64,000 nucleotides of DNA from DASQZK01 sp963764345 (GCA_963764345.1 CAVXSF010000033.1:1-64000); one strand, 5' to 3'. Positions 36,101 through 45,266 are shown, numbered from the stretch's first letter. The notes: generated by a model from the letters alone, not told the origin. A program made the numbers and translations.

Positions 36101-36204
36101 TTTAAATTCTGCATTTCCTTTTCAGCTTTCTGAGATAACAGGCTTGCTGAGAATAAAAAGCTGATCAAAAAAGAAAATATGAAAACGGAAGAAAATTTTC
36201 TCAT
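33178..36204 (-). CDS. SusC/RagA-family TonB-dependent transporter, divergent (pair 2)
   Basis: 1008 residues from ATG 36204 (MRKFSSVFIFSFLISF); a 36258 start would overlap the preceding SusD gene. A signal peptide is followed by a carboxypeptidase-regulatory-like domain (KIVDQEGNPVENAYIYGNEG), a plug domain (YLTGAVTVLNPEEILKYDANQNIYSALNGRIPG...ALLVVDGIPRP) and a C-terminal barrel ending FAAGINVSF. Unlike the other SusC at 38020, it lacks the usual VVVGYGxQKK signature before the plug, which marks a divergent subgroup. It would import oligosaccharides with its SusD partner using TonB energy. Confidence 0.9.
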   Translation of the reverse strand: MRKFSSVFIFSFLISFLFSASLLSQKAEKEMQNLNLSSKIVDQEGNPVENAYIYGNEGARVARSAADGTFSITVSKGSPVLIEADGYASHLIKSVNSDLPAEIAIDKQPYLLSDRDNVNIPFGTIKQRYLTGAVTVLNPEEILKYDANQNIYSALNGRIPGLFDSTNVYGMGAALLVVDGIPRPVTSLNLQEISQITVLKDPVSRLLYGARAGQPVILFTTKRGEAYKSKMTVRMETGVMSPVSYPKYLGAADYMTLYNEALSNDGRLPQYDSLTIANTRNKVNNVLYPDESYYNSEYLRNFKSFYNLIAEASGGNDAAQYYVYMGWNRQNSLISLGKEGRTDQINLRGNANYKINDYITMRADGVAIFQLNKNLKNGDFWKNSSTFLPNQAPVLIPVSDSALLASATLINGKYVLGGSNIYQDNIYGDLDLAGYRNTLDRTLQINTGLDLDLNFITEGLTAKGYLTFDVHNYYETQLLNKYEVYHPVVLAGSQGDSIGYQKIGQYDHPSSESLINPNFYRRIGLFGTLNYHRVFNTDHEINAIAVAYRQQLQLDGQIHPMRDLHFGAEGNYSFKQKYIAQVGGVMAGSPRFASENKYAFSPAAGMAWIISDENFMPAGIFDYLKLRVDWGIIHTDQNIADYYLYQTTFSQGNTFVYDNGVASNQVRYFGNIGNPDITWIKREELSAGFDALILNRSLSLEATFFRSRLYDEITTRNSFYPVFVGDTIQRTNDVDNTLPYENYNSHLNQGIEFGITYHASFHDFNLSVGSNIVWSVPKVLQLDEPDYPYDYLRHTGKPTDAIFGYVAEGLFKDQQDIDSHAVQTFGVVQPGDIKYKDLNNDGIIDVTDVKVIGYNSPRVQYAFHMNLSYGIFDLFVLGTGQADQSTIFNNAYYWVYGERKYSDLVLNSWTPQTAETATYPRLSSVNNANNFRNSTFWLDKNNWFTLQRVQLSVNLPDKIAMNNFMKSMQIYVRGSNLLTISKIREKRELNIGTEPQFRTFAAGINVSF

Positions 36205-36233
36205 GACAAATGCTTTATTAAGTTTTGTTTTAG

Positions 36234-38006
36234 TTACCATCCGGGATTTTGCGGCCATCCAACGTACAGCAGCGTTTGAGATTTATAGAATGGCATCCAG
36301 TAATGTTTTTGCTCGAAAACACGGTTAAAGATCAGTACTTTTTTAAAGGAGGTGTGTTCCTTGTTGAATACCAGGTCGTATTGCGGCTTGTTTTCGGGCA
36401 GGTGAGCGATATACCATCTGCGCATATCGTTCCATCTCGAACCTTCAAAGCAGAGTTCAACAGAACGCTCGTTGCGGATACGTTCTCTGAACGTTTCCTT
36501 ACCGCCTGTGAACATGGCATCCACATCCGGCATATTCGACCTGTTTCTAACCAGATTGACCGCAGCCACCGCAGTTAGTCCGGCACCCTCTGCTGTTCCC
36601 GAAGGCCCAAAGGCTTCATTCACAGCCTCGGCATACATCAGGTAAACATCTGCCAGTCGCATGAGCGGAGTGGAATAGGTAAACTGTGCCCAAAGGTTGT
36701 CATACTGATTTACTCCTTTTGGCCAGTATTTATGGTTCAGGTAAGAAGTGAGAACACCGGGGTCGGATTTATCGATTCCTCCGTCATACAGCTGAAGAAT
36801 TGTGAGGGGACTGAATCCCGCGGTATCCCCGTCTACGTATATGAATTTATGGAATCGCGGATCACGGTTATCCCAGGGATGCATCGGATCATAGCCGGAC
36901 GCAGGATCATCGATAGGTAAGCCGTTTTTCATCTCAAACCTGTCGACGAAGTTTTGTACAGGGGTTTCACAGATGGCATTTCCTCCGAAACGTGCCGGAG
37001 TATACAATCTGCCGAGCCTGTTCAGCATTCTTCCGGAACCGAATTGATTCGGGATTCTTTCCCAGATCGTTTCCGTAGTCCAGGGAATAGTACCATCCGT
37101 TTTTGCATAGAGGTCCTGGAAATTGGAGAAGGGTACGAGGCTGTAGGTGCCCTGGTCGGCCAGTTTAATCACTTCCCATGCGGCGTTGGCTGCGCGGACC
37201 ATATATGACTGGTCGAAGTCGTAGGCACCGCCGGCATCGTGAACCATCAGGGGGCTTCCGGCATAAAGGAGGGCCTTGGCCTTATAAGCGAGAGCGGCCC
37301 CTTTGGTAGCTCTCCCGGTGTTAAAGCCGGTTCTGCTGCTTCCCACGGAGGTCTTGTCCCAGTCGACAGGCAGAAGTGCAGCTGCCGAATCGAGATCAGA
37401 GACGATCCTTTCGACGGTACCCTGAAAAGTCAGGCGCGGAATATCGAGGTTTTCGTCGGCAGCATAAACTTTGTCGGCGTAAGGAATTCCGCCCCACCGT
37501 ACAGCGATTTCCCAATGCAGGTATGCCCGGAAGAAATAAGCCTGCCCTTTGATCAGGTTCCGTTGTTCATCCGTGCCTTGTAAAAGCGGGAGCTTTTCGA
37601 GACACTGATTAGCGATACGGATGCCCTTCCATCCATCGGGCCATATGCCTGCCGGGGTACCCTGGGAGCCAAAAATTCCACCGTCATTCTCTTCCCAGTA
37701 GTTCGACTGCCAGAAATTATAGATCACTTCCCAGTAATTCCCTTCTGCAAACTTTCTGGCCGAAGCCCAGTTTTGCCAGGCAATGGAAAGGTCACCGTTT
37801 GCACTTCCCGTGGTCAGGGCCTGATTATTCGGATCGATAACACATCCGTACAGGGCATCCTCAAACCCCTGGAAACCCTCGTAGGTGCCGAATATGTCCT
37901 TTTCAGTAACAACAGCTTCAGGAGTTTTATCCAGGTATTTCTCACACGACCATAAACAGGTTATGGAGATCAGGATTATTCCGGTAATGCGAATTAAACT
38001 TTTCAT
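36234..38006 (-). CDS. SusD/RagB-family outer-membrane lipoprotein (pair 1)
   Basis: 590 residues. Lipobox ISITCLWSCEKYLDKTPE (Cys21). Helical SusD core with LIKGQAYFFRAYLHWEIAVRWGGIPY, KGAALAYKAKALLYAGSP and the C-terminal RNERSVELCFEGSRWNDMRRWYIAHLPE. It is the partner of the SusC encoded 13 bases upstream (38020-41163). Compared with pair 2 it is about 20 residues longer and diverges strongly in the middle, so the two pairs probably bind different oligosaccharides. Confidence 0.93.
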   Translation of the reverse strand: MKSLIRITGIILISITCLWSCEKYLDKTPEAVVTEKDIFGTYEGFQGFEDALYGCVIDPNNQALTTGSANGDLSIAWQNWASARKFAEGNYWEVIYNFWQSNYWEENDGGIFGSQGTPAGIWPDGWKGIRIANQCLEKLPLLQGTDEQRNLIKGQAYFFRAYLHWEIAVRWGGIPYADKVYAADENLDIPRLTFQGTVERIVSDLDSAAALLPVDWDKTSVGSSRTGFNTGRATKGAALAYKAKALLYAGSPLMVHDAGGAYDFDQSYMVRAANAAWEVIKLADQGTYSLVPFSNFQDLYAKTDGTIPWTTETIWERIPNQFGSGRMLNRLGRLYTPARFGGNAICETPVQNFVDRFEMKNGLPIDDPASGYDPMHPWDNRDPRFHKFIYVDGDTAGFSPLTILQLYDGGIDKSDPGVLTSYLNHKYWPKGVNQYDNLWAQFTYSTPLMRLADVYLMYAEAVNEAFGPSGTAEGAGLTAVAAVNLVRNRSNMPDVDAMFTGGKETFRERIRNERSVELCFEGSRWNDMRRWYIAHLPENKPQYDLVFNKEHTSFKKVLIFNRVFEQKHYWMPFYKSQTLLYVGWPQNPGW

Positions 38007-38019
38007 AAGATTTGCTTAC

Positions 38020-41000
38020 TTAAAATGAAATATTGACACCAAGGCTGTATCGCCGCAATAAAGGATATTCAAACTGGCTGGTTGCATCCATCGGGCGGTC
38101 CCTGTCTTCCAAAAGCTTGTTCCAGATCAGCACATTATTGACCGCAACATATATCATGAGTTTATCCAGCCCGGAAGCTTCCAGTCGCCTGCCCGAAAAC
38201 GTATAGGAAACCTGAGCATTCTGCAATTTGAAGTAGGAATAGTCCCATACATAGTACTGTCCTTTGGGTGAATAATAATTATACCTTACATGAGGATAGA
38301 GATCCCCGGAGGTTCTACCCACTTCAGGTGCCCAGGAATCGTTCATCTGGAAGTTGTAAGCTATATCGTAGTTCTGGTAAAATTCATTATACCAGTTATA
38401 TGTGCCGCTTACATTAAATACTCCGTAAAATTGGGCCTGGATGCCGAAACCCCTGTAATCATATCCAAGTGTAACACCATAGGAATATTCAGGAGTAAGG
38501 GTATACTGATAGGGAACCACATCATCCGAATTGATTACCCCGTCTGCATTATAGTCGACCAGCCTGTAATCTCCAGGAAGATAGAAGGTATTATCATCGA
38601 GAACGACACCGTTATACATGTCATCCCATGACTGGATGATACCTGAAGTCACCTGGGTCTTGGTCTGATCGATAGGAAAACCTGCCAGCTTTTTGTACTC
38701 GGGAGTAAGTTTCGGGTCATCCGCGAAAATGATTTTATTATTCGTTCTGGACAGATTATATTTTGCCCAAAGTCGTGAATGGGGAAATGCTTTGGAGAAA
38801 TTCAGTTCCAACTCCCATCCTTTAGATCTCAGTTCCCCCAGGTTGGCCGAGGGCATATCGGCGCCGAAGATGACATTACTGGCCCTGTCGGATCCGGAAA
38901 TGAACATATCAGTACGGTGTTCCCAGTAATAATCAAATGTCATGGACAACAGATTTTTAAAGATGCCTGCTTCGAGACCGATATCCTGTTTCTCCGCCAC
39001 TTCCCAGTGAACATTCGGGTTGGCAATCGTTCCTTCAAAATTGAGCGGATATCCCGGCTGTGTAACCGGAGAACCAAAAGGCCTGGTATTGTTACTGGTA
39101 TTCCAGCTTCCTACATACTGCCAGCGCAAAATATTGTTATCATTTCCGGTTTTACCCCAAGAATACCGTAATTTAAGGGTATTTACGAAGGGCAGCGCAG
39201 ACTGGAAGAATTTTTCATTCGACAGCATCCATCCCCCTGCGAAAGACGGGAAAAATCCAAACCGGTATTTTCTTGAAAATTTTTCAGAACCGTTGTATGC
39301 CCCGTTAAATTCCAGAAAGTACCTGGAATCAAAATTATAAGTAGTTCTCCCTACCCATCCTTCCCGGTAACTTGGGAATTTACTCCCTACGGCGCTTGTC
39401 TCACGGTTAAAAAGAAGGAGGCCGGTCACCGACTGCTTCCCAAAATCATTGGCATAATTCAGGGATGTTTCGTAATAGAGGTGCCTGAAGACATACTGAT
39501 TATTACTTGATGGTATATTCTCCGACGTGAGCTGAACAGGCTGGTTTATGTAGTTAAAGCCATGAGAAGGAGTGGTCGGATACATATACACAACGGCATT
39601 TGCTGAATCCTGTGCGGTGCTGGCATTCAGGATCGCCGGACTGACGTATTTGCGGATCCTGCCCACATCCGACACGTCCGGGCCGGTGGTGAAAAAATAA
39701 TTATCAAAAGATGTTTTGGCTCTCACTGAAAGTCCTTTGGTAATAAAATCCAGTTTCTGCGTAAGCGCAAAATCGGTAGTCACCTCAGAACGGTTGTTCC
39801 TGTTAAGACCCAGGAAGTTACCGGTATAGGCAGTATTTGTAAAAGTGGTGAACTGGCTTGAACTTGCATAGGTACCATCAGCATATGTAACCGGGAACAT
39901 ATCCGGTGGATTGGAATAGAATCCCTTCCAGAGCTGGCTTCTGTCGTTTACACCAGGTGTTTTCTTAGAACCGTAGATACCGGCAAGGTTTACACTGAAT
40001 TTGGTAGTTTTCGAAATATCAAAGTCAAAATTGCTCCTGAAGTTATACCGGTCGTAGGCAAAGGAAGGATCGTATCCCTGCCCCATATCCGATAGATTCA
40101 TAATATCACCCTGTCTCAGATATCCCAGTGAAAGGAAATACCTGACAAACTGGGTCCCGCCACGGACACCGAAGTTATATCTCTGGTCCCAGGCGTAGTC
40201 TTTGCTCATCACATCTCTCCAGTTAACGTCGGGGTATAATTCAGGGTATTGCTGTGTTTTGTAATACTGCAGTACATCCCAAGGAACGTAGGCACTCCAG
40301 GAACTTTCATCAGCCGGCAGACCGTACTCGATGGCCATATCCTTAAGCTTATTCACATCGTAGGAATTCAGATCCTGCGGGAGTTTGGAAATGGTTCCGG
40401 CAGTTAAAATGCTCTCGAAGGAAAGTACCGGTTTCCCGATTTGTCCCCTCTTGGTAGTTATAAGGATAACTCCGTCGGCACCCCGTACACCGAAAACTGC
40501 GGTTGCAGAGGCATCCTTCAGAACAGAAATATTTTCAATCTCATTCGGGTCTACATCCATCAGGGAACGTTCAACACCGTCGACCAGAACAAGAGGTTCT
40601 CCTCCGTTCCATGTAGTTTGGCCACGAATAAAAATCTTTGTGGCATGGTCGTCTTTTCCTGCCGCATTGCTTAAAGGTGCACCACCGGGGACACCGGTCG
40701 ACCTGATGGAGATTACACCGGGCATCAGCCCGTTCAGATCATCGGCAAGGTTGCTTCCCTGAAAATTTCGTTTAATGCTCTCACCCTTGGTTTGCCCAAT
40801 GGCTCCAACCACACTCTCTTTTTTCTGAGAGCCATAACCGACCACGACAATTTCTTCGAGGGATGTTGACTCGGGCTTCAGGTTCACATCGATGGAATTC
40901 ATCTGATCTGTCACCGTGAAGGTCTGTGTTTCCATTCCCACAAAAGAAAAACGTAACTGATCTCCTGCACTGACATTTATGGAATAGAAACCTTTCGCAT

Positions 41001-41163
41001 TTGTGACTGTTCCCGTAGTTGTTCCTTCGATAATGACGGTAACTCCAATCAAAGGATTGTTGTCCGGATCAGTAACAAACCCGGTTACCGTCCTGTTTTG
41101 GGCCCATATACTCTGCGAGGCCACGAATAAAACTAACATGAGTAGTTTTAGCTTTCTTTTCAT
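38020..41163 (-). CDS. SusC/RagA-family TonB-dependent transporter (pair 1)
   Basis: 1047 residues from ATG 41163 (MKRKLKLLMLVLFVASQSIWAQ); the frame extends to 41226, but the signal peptide sets the start. Carboxypeptidase-like domain VTGFVTDPDNNPLIGVTVIIEGTTTGTVTNAKG (~25-60), TonB/plug signature SLEEIVVVGYGSQKKESVVGAIGQ, plug with LNGLMPGVISIRSTG and RGADGVILITTKRG, then a barrel ending RRYSLGVNISF. It is the first gene of the long minus-strand series and has a LacI-type operator about 250 bases upstream. It imports glycan fragments with the SusD that follows. Confidence 0.94.
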   Translation of the reverse strand: MKRKLKLLMLVLFVASQSIWAQNRTVTGFVTDPDNNPLIGVTVIIEGTTTGTVTNAKGFYSINVSAGDQLRFSFVGMETQTFTVTDQMNSIDVNLKPESTSLEEIVVVGYGSQKKESVVGAIGQTKGESIKRNFQGSNLADDLNGLMPGVISIRSTGVPGGAPLSNAAGKDDHATKIFIRGQTTWNGGEPLVLVDGVERSLMDVDPNEIENISVLKDASATAVFGVRGADGVILITTKRGQIGKPVLSFESILTAGTISKLPQDLNSYDVNKLKDMAIEYGLPADESSWSAYVPWDVLQYYKTQQYPELYPDVNWRDVMSKDYAWDQRYNFGVRGGTQFVRYFLSLGYLRQGDIMNLSDMGQGYDPSFAYDRYNFRSNFDFDISKTTKFSVNLAGIYGSKKTPGVNDRSQLWKGFYSNPPDMFPVTYADGTYASSSQFTTFTNTAYTGNFLGLNRNNRSEVTTDFALTQKLDFITKGLSVRAKTSFDNYFFTTGPDVSDVGRIRKYVSPAILNASTAQDSANAVVYMYPTTPSHGFNYINQPVQLTSENIPSSNNQYVFRHLYYETSLNYANDFGKQSVTGLLLFNRETSAVGSKFPSYREGWVGRTTYNFDSRYFLEFNGAYNGSEKFSRKYRFGFFPSFAGGWMLSNEKFFQSALPFVNTLKLRYSWGKTGNDNNILRWQYVGSWNTSNNTRPFGSPVTQPGYPLNFEGTIANPNVHWEVAEKQDIGLEAGIFKNLLSMTFDYYWEHRTDMFISGSDRASNVIFGADMPSANLGELRSKGWELELNFSKAFPHSRLWAKYNLSRTNNKIIFADDPKLTPEYKKLAGFPIDQTKTQVTSGIIQSWDDMYNGVVLDDNTFYLPGDYRLVDYNADGVINSDDVVPYQYTLTPEYSYGVTLGYDYRGFGIQAQFYGVFNVSGTYNWYNEFYQNYDIAYNFQMNDSWAPEVGRTSGDLYPHVRYNYYSPKGQYYVWDYSYFKLQNAQVSYTFSGRRLEASGLDKLMIYVAVNNVLIWNKLLEDRDRPMDATSQFEYPLLRRYSLGVNISF

Positions 41164-41409
41164 TTCAGTTGGGTTATTTGAATTGAATGATATGAAATGT
41201 ACTGCTGACCATATTCCGCACGACACCTCTCACACACTCAGAGTAAGCATCTCATTCCACATTTTCCTTCATTTTATTTCAATCATTTGTTTTTTCAATC
41301 ACCCCTGCTTATCTAAATGTTCGATAATCAGGGTTCGTTTTTTTTCAGAGATTTATTTCTAACCTCTCCCATTTAAAGGCTTTACCTAATATTTATTTGA
41401 TCCAAATTC

Positions 41410-41429
41410 ATGAACAAACGTTTGTGCAA
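41410..41429. promoter_or_regulatory. LacI-type operator, copy 2, upstream of SusC
   Basis: ATGAACAAACGTTTGTGCAA contains the same perfect CAAACGTTTG core (41415-41424) and differs at four positions from the ideal palindrome. Read on the minus strand, the core supplies a TTTG followed after 19 bases by TAAATATT, a weak -7 candidate, so the operator could again cover the -33 box. The region 41164-41599 is otherwise non-coding leader between SusC and the sulfatase gene end. Confidence 0.65.
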
Positions 41430-41599
41430 TATAATAAATTTAATCTACACAAGAATTCTTTTATCAATTTTTTTTGCCTCCTCATAGTATATTCCCTCTA
41501 ACCTTACCCGTTTATCGGGTTAATGTGGCAGAAAACGTAGTCCTGCAAAAAAGCAGGTAAAAAAGGGAGTTTACCGCTCAGGTGAAGAGGTAACATTTA

Positions 41600-43234
41600 T
41601 TAATCCTGATCCCCTCTTGCATAATCGATCCATTTCATCGACGGCTTATATTCAGGATTTTCGGGCATCATTTGGGCATTCACATCCTTTCTCCATTGAT
41701 GGAGGATTTTTCTAAGTTCATCGACTTTCCCCGGATTCGTCCCGGAAAGGTCGTGTTGTTCCTGAGGGTCATTCTTCAGGTCGAACAGTTGGACCGTGTT
41801 GTTTTCGAAGTATTCGATCAGCTTATAATCGCCAAGGCGAACAGCCCCGCAAGGACTTTGCTGACCATGGTTGCTGTAGTGAGGAAAATGCCAGAACAAG
41901 GGTCTGTCTTCCGCTGTCTTTTCCCCCTGGACGAATGGAACCAGACTTTCTCCGTCGAGGACATATTTAGCCGGATCAAACTTAATTCCAACCATTTCCA
42001 GGATAGTCGGAAAGAAATCAACGCTAATAACAGGAACGTCACAAACGGTTCCTGTCTGGCCTGACTTAGGCCATTTGATGAGAAGAGGTTCACGTATTCC
42101 GCCTTCATAGAACCAGCCTTTCCCTCCCCTGAGGGGCAGATTGGATGTTGAGAAGGCTTTATTCAGCCGGGTTTTTGCGATTTTTCGCTTTGGATTCCCA
42201 AAATTGGCTGCCGACATACCTCCGTTATCAGAGAAAAAGATGAGGATGGTGTTATCTTCGAGACCAAGTCTTTTCAGTTCAGCCCTGATCCTTCCAACGC
42301 TTTCATCAACACTTTCCACCATCGCAGCAAACTCCACGTTATCCTGATTTTGTTTAATCTTAACTGTCCTGTCGGGCAACAGACTGTACCCTTTGAAGGC
42401 ATCTTCACCGATCATCCGGTCGAGTTCCCCGCGGGATAGTGGACTGGGTGAATCCGGATTTCCTTCGAGAATAAAAGGGGCTCCTTTGGATGGAGGTTCA
42501 GATTCCAGTTTTTCCTGGTATTTTTCAACCAGGTCGGGTCGTCCCATGATGGGGTCGTGTACGGCAAAGTGCGCCAGGTAGATGAAGAAAGGCTTATCCT
42601 TGTTTTTATCAATATATTTTATGGTTTCATCGGTCAGGCGGTCGGTAAGGTATTCCCCTTTGGGAGCATCTTCAAGGCCTTTCATATGATAAGGGGCAAA
42701 ATATGTTCCGTTAGGCCAGCCTTTGTTCCACTGGGGGATATGAAGATCAAAGCCCTGTCTATGCGTGGAAGCGGAATCCTCTCCGAGATGCCATTTGCCG
42801 AATATAGCTGTCTGATAACCATTTTCTTTCATCACTTCCGGCAGGGTTGTTATATCGTAAGGCAAATGTTGGTTTATCTCAGCATTTTCAAGCTCCTGAA
42901 AAGGATAATTCTTACGACCCGGCAACCAGTCGGTTAAATGAAGGCGGGCCGGATATTTGCCTGTAATGATACTTGCCCTGGTGGGTGAACATACAGAGCA
43001 GGCTGCATAGGCCTGGGTGAATTTTACACTTTCCTCCGCCAGTTTGTCTATATTGGGTGTATTATAAAAGCTGCTTCCGTAACACCCGATATCACTCCAG
43101 CCAAGGTCATCCACCAGGATAAACAGGACATTTGGTTTATCCTGTTTCCGGCCGCCACCGTTGTCTGTCTGAAAGGCTGTTGTGAGGCCTGCGAGGCCCA
43201 GACCCAGTCCCAGTGTTAAAATATCCTTATTCAT
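41600..43234 (-). CDS. S1-family sulfatase
   Basis: 544 residues. N-terminal signal (ILTLGLGLGLAGLTTAFQ). Metal-binding NVLFILVDDLGWSDIGCYG (DD at 42-43). Signature CSPTRASIITGKYPARLHLTDW with Cys82 as formylglycine precursor. GKWHLGEDSASTHRQGFD and IFFSDNGG complete the active site. Sequence features (LTDWLPG, EMVGIK...LDGESLVP) are like exo-acting Bacteroidota sulfatases. It lies 50 bases after the ribokinase gene in the operon that starts with the transporter, so desulfation is coregulated with sugar phosphorylation. The specificity is not inferable. Confidence 0.92.
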   Translation of the reverse strand: MNKDILTLGLGLGLAGLTTAFQTDNGGGRKQDKPNVLFILVDDLGWSDIGCYGSSFYNTPNIDKLAEESVKFTQAYAACSVCSPTRASIITGKYPARLHLTDWLPGRKNYPFQELENAEINQHLPYDITTLPEVMKENGYQTAIFGKWHLGEDSASTHRQGFDLHIPQWNKGWPNGTYFAPYHMKGLEDAPKGEYLTDRLTDETIKYIDKNKDKPFFIYLAHFAVHDPIMGRPDLVEKYQEKLESEPPSKGAPFILEGNPDSPSPLSRGELDRMIGEDAFKGYSLLPDRTVKIKQNQDNVEFAAMVESVDESVGRIRAELKRLGLEDNTILIFFSDNGGMSAANFGNPKRKIAKTRLNKAFSTSNLPLRGGKGWFYEGGIREPLLIKWPKSGQTGTVCDVPVISVDFFPTILEMVGIKFDPAKYVLDGESLVPFVQGEKTAEDRPLFWHFPHYSNHGQQSPCGAVRLGDYKLIEYFENNTVQLFDLKNDPQEQHDLSGTNPGKVDELRKILHQWRKDVNAQMMPENPEYKPSMKWIDYARGDQD

Positions 43235-43283
43235 CTTTTTGAAATTTAATCGTCATCATTTTTTGCTTCTGTATTTAACAGGA

Positions 43284-44210
43284 CTACGACACCACCTCCT
43301 TAAGGAAAGGGATCGATGTGGAGGCACCCAGTCTTGTGACCGAGATAGAGGCTGCGTTGTTGGCCAGGCGAACTGCTTCCTTCAGCGACTCTCCCCTGGC
43401 CAGGGAAACCGCCAGGAAGCCATTAAACGTATCACCGGCAGCGGTGGTATCAACCACGCTTACCTTATTTCCGTCCTGTATGCCCAGCTGTCCGTTATTT
43501 GAAAACAGGACTCCATTTTCTCCAAGGGTAATAATGATGGTATTCAGTCCCAACCCTTTCAAAGCATTGATAAGTTCGGCATTTCCGACCTCTTCACCAT
43601 CCATAAAGGCAATTTTTGCCGCCTCCTGTTCATTGGGTGTAATAATGGTGACGAGTTTCAGTACTTCGGGATCCAGGTACCGGGCAGGTGCAGGATTGAG
43701 AATAACCGGAATATTGTGTCCGGAAGTAATCCGTATCGTGCTGTACACTGTTTCCACCGGGATTTCAAGTTGGAGAAGCACCATATCAGCGCTTTTAATC
43801 ACCTCACTGAGGTTCTCAATGTCTTCAGGCATCAGGTGACTGTTTGCCCCGGGAGCAACGGTTATGCTGTTTTCACCCGAATCGGACACATTTATCAAAG
43901 CCACCCCTGAGGTGGTATTTTCTACGAATTTGATATATGAAGTATCTATTCCTTCCTTATCCAATATTTCCAGGGCATTCTTTCCAAAAGTATCCTTCCC
44001 GAGGCAGGTAAGGAAAACAACATCACCTCCTGCCCTCGCGGAAGCAATTGCCTGGTTGGCTCCCTTCCCTCCGTTGACCATATGGAATTGCCCTCCGAGT
44101 ACAGTTTCTCCCGGTACCGGGAGGTGAGGTACTTTAATGATCATGTCGGTGTTCGAACTTCCAATTACAACTATACGTGGTTTCATATACTGTTCTGTTT
44201 GTAGGATCAA
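43284..44210 (-). CDS. rbsK: Ribokinase (PfkB family)
   Basis: 308 residues. PfkB/ribokinase motifs: VIGSSNTDMIIKVPHLPVPGETVLG (~6-30), NGGKGANQAIASAR (substrate loop), and VDTTAAGDTFNGFLA, the ATP-binding and catalytic-Asp motif that matches ribokinases rather than fructokinases. It phosphorylates D-ribose at O5 if the family call is right; other furanoses are possible. The gene overlaps the transporter upstream by 4 bases, the classic sign of translational coupling, and is followed by a sulfatase. It links the locus to intracellular sugar metabolism. Confidence 0.85.
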   Translation of the reverse strand: MILQTEQYMKPRIVVIGSSNTDMIIKVPHLPVPGETVLGGQFHMVNGGKGANQAIASARAGGDVVFLTCLGKDTFGKNALEILDKEGIDTSYIKFVENTTSGVALINVSDSGENSITVAPGANSHLMPEDIENLSEVIKSADMVLLQLEIPVETVYSTIRITSGHNIPVILNPAPARYLDPEVLKLVTIITPNEQEAAKIAFMDGEEVGNAELINALKGLGLNTIIITLGENGVLFSNNGQLGIQDGNKVSVVDTTAAGDTFNGFLAVSLARGESLKEAVRLANNAASISVTRLGASTSIPFLKEVVS

Positions 44211-45208
44211 TAAACTCTGGCTGCGATGATGAAGGCAAGCCCGATGATATAGGAGAGGAACATAAGAAACAGCAGGGTATTCACATTTTTCACCCCTTTA
44301 AATTCCTTCCATATGAATACACCCCAAAATGCAGCGATGAGCGTGGCTCCCTGTCCGAGACCGTAGGATATGGCAAATCCGGCCTGGCCTGAAGCAATAA
44401 TATTCAGCGTCATCCCAAGGCTCCAGATGGCCCCACCCAGTATACCAATCATATGCAGGCTTATATTTCCTTTGGTGAAGTAATCTTTATAAGTTGCTTT
44501 CTCTCCTGAGACAGGCTTATACATAAAATATGTGTTCCAGATGAAATTCGAGAGGATCAGCCCGACGGAAAAAATTACAGATGCTGAATAAGGTGTAAAT
44601 TTCCCGGCCTCAGGCATGTCAAAATGAGTTATCATGGAGCCTGCAACAAAATAGTAGAAAAACCCCATCAGGATACCGGCCCCTATCGAGATAAAAATAC
44701 CTTTTGCCGATGTCTTGCCTTCACTTGACGATTTTTTCCGATAGGCCAGTGCATCAAGAACGATTGCCACAGTAACCATGATAACACCGAGGAACAAGAT
44801 CACCGGGTTTCCCACTGGTTTTGCAATGTAATTCGTTACGACTCCAATGACCAGGGCAAGACCTATTCCGAGAGGAAAGGCAACCGCCATCCCAGCCATA
44901 TCGATAGCCACAACCAGGAGGATATTGGCAAGATTAAAAACGATCCCGCCAAGGAGTGCAAGCCCGAAAGATGAGCCTGAAGCCTGCCGCAGGTCTTCTA
45001 TAAAACCTCTGCCTTCTGTCCCCGAACTTCCAAAAGTAAAAGCCAGAATGAGAGAGAGTATAAAGACGCCAATGGCATAATCCCAGTAAAACAATTGAAA
45101 AGCCCAGGTTTTGGAGGCAAGCTTCTGCGTATTTGCCCATGATCCCCAGCAAAGCATTGTGACGATGCAGAGTATCACGGCCCAGGGGTAGGAATTTACA
45201 ATGACCAT
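44207..45208 (-). CDS. GRP/RhaT-like sugar permease (DMT superfamily)
   Basis: 333 residues with about ten hydrophobic segments. The N-terminus, VNSYPWAVILCIVTMLCWGSWANTQKL, and FPLGIGLALVIGVVTNYIAKPVGNP are typical of the glucose/ribose porter GRP and RhaT families, often labelled DMT permease. It would bring a monosaccharide across the inner membrane by proton symport. It overlaps ribokinase, and an operator overlaps its leader 18-37 bases upstream of the ATG. In Bacteroides similar permease-ribokinase pairs serve ribose uptake; the same role is inferred here. Confidence 0.82.
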   Translation of the reverse strand: MVIVNSYPWAVILCIVTMLCWGSWANTQKLASKTWAFQLFYWDYAIGVFILSLILAFTFGSSGTEGRGFIEDLRQASGSSFGLALLGGIVFNLANILLVVAIDMAGMAVAFPLGIGLALVIGVVTNYIAKPVGNPVILFLGVIMVTVAIVLDALAYRKKSSSEGKTSAKGIFISIGAGILMGFFYYFVAGSMITHFDMPEAGKFTPYSASVIFSVGLILSNFIWNTYFMYKPVSGEKATYKDYFTKGNISLHMIGILGGAIWSLGMTLNIIASGQAGFAISYGLGQGATLIAAFWGVFIWKEFKGVKNVNTLLFLMFLSYIIGLAFIIAARVY

Positions 45209-45225
45209 GTTTTAGGGTTTTAAGT

Positions 45226-45245
45226 TTGCTCTAACGTTTGTGCAA
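45226..45245. promoter_or_regulatory. LacI-type operator, copy 3, ahead of the permease-kinase operon
   Basis: TTGCTCTAACGTTTGTGCAA differs at three positions from the ideal palindrome; the ACGTTTG half and the outer TTGC/GCAA arms are kept. It lies only 18 bases upstream of the permease ATG, between that gene and lacI, which is transcribed towards it and ends at 45267. A repressor here would block the start of transcription or elongation. Confidence 0.65.
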
Positions 45246-45266
45246 GTAAATAAAAAAAAACCAATT

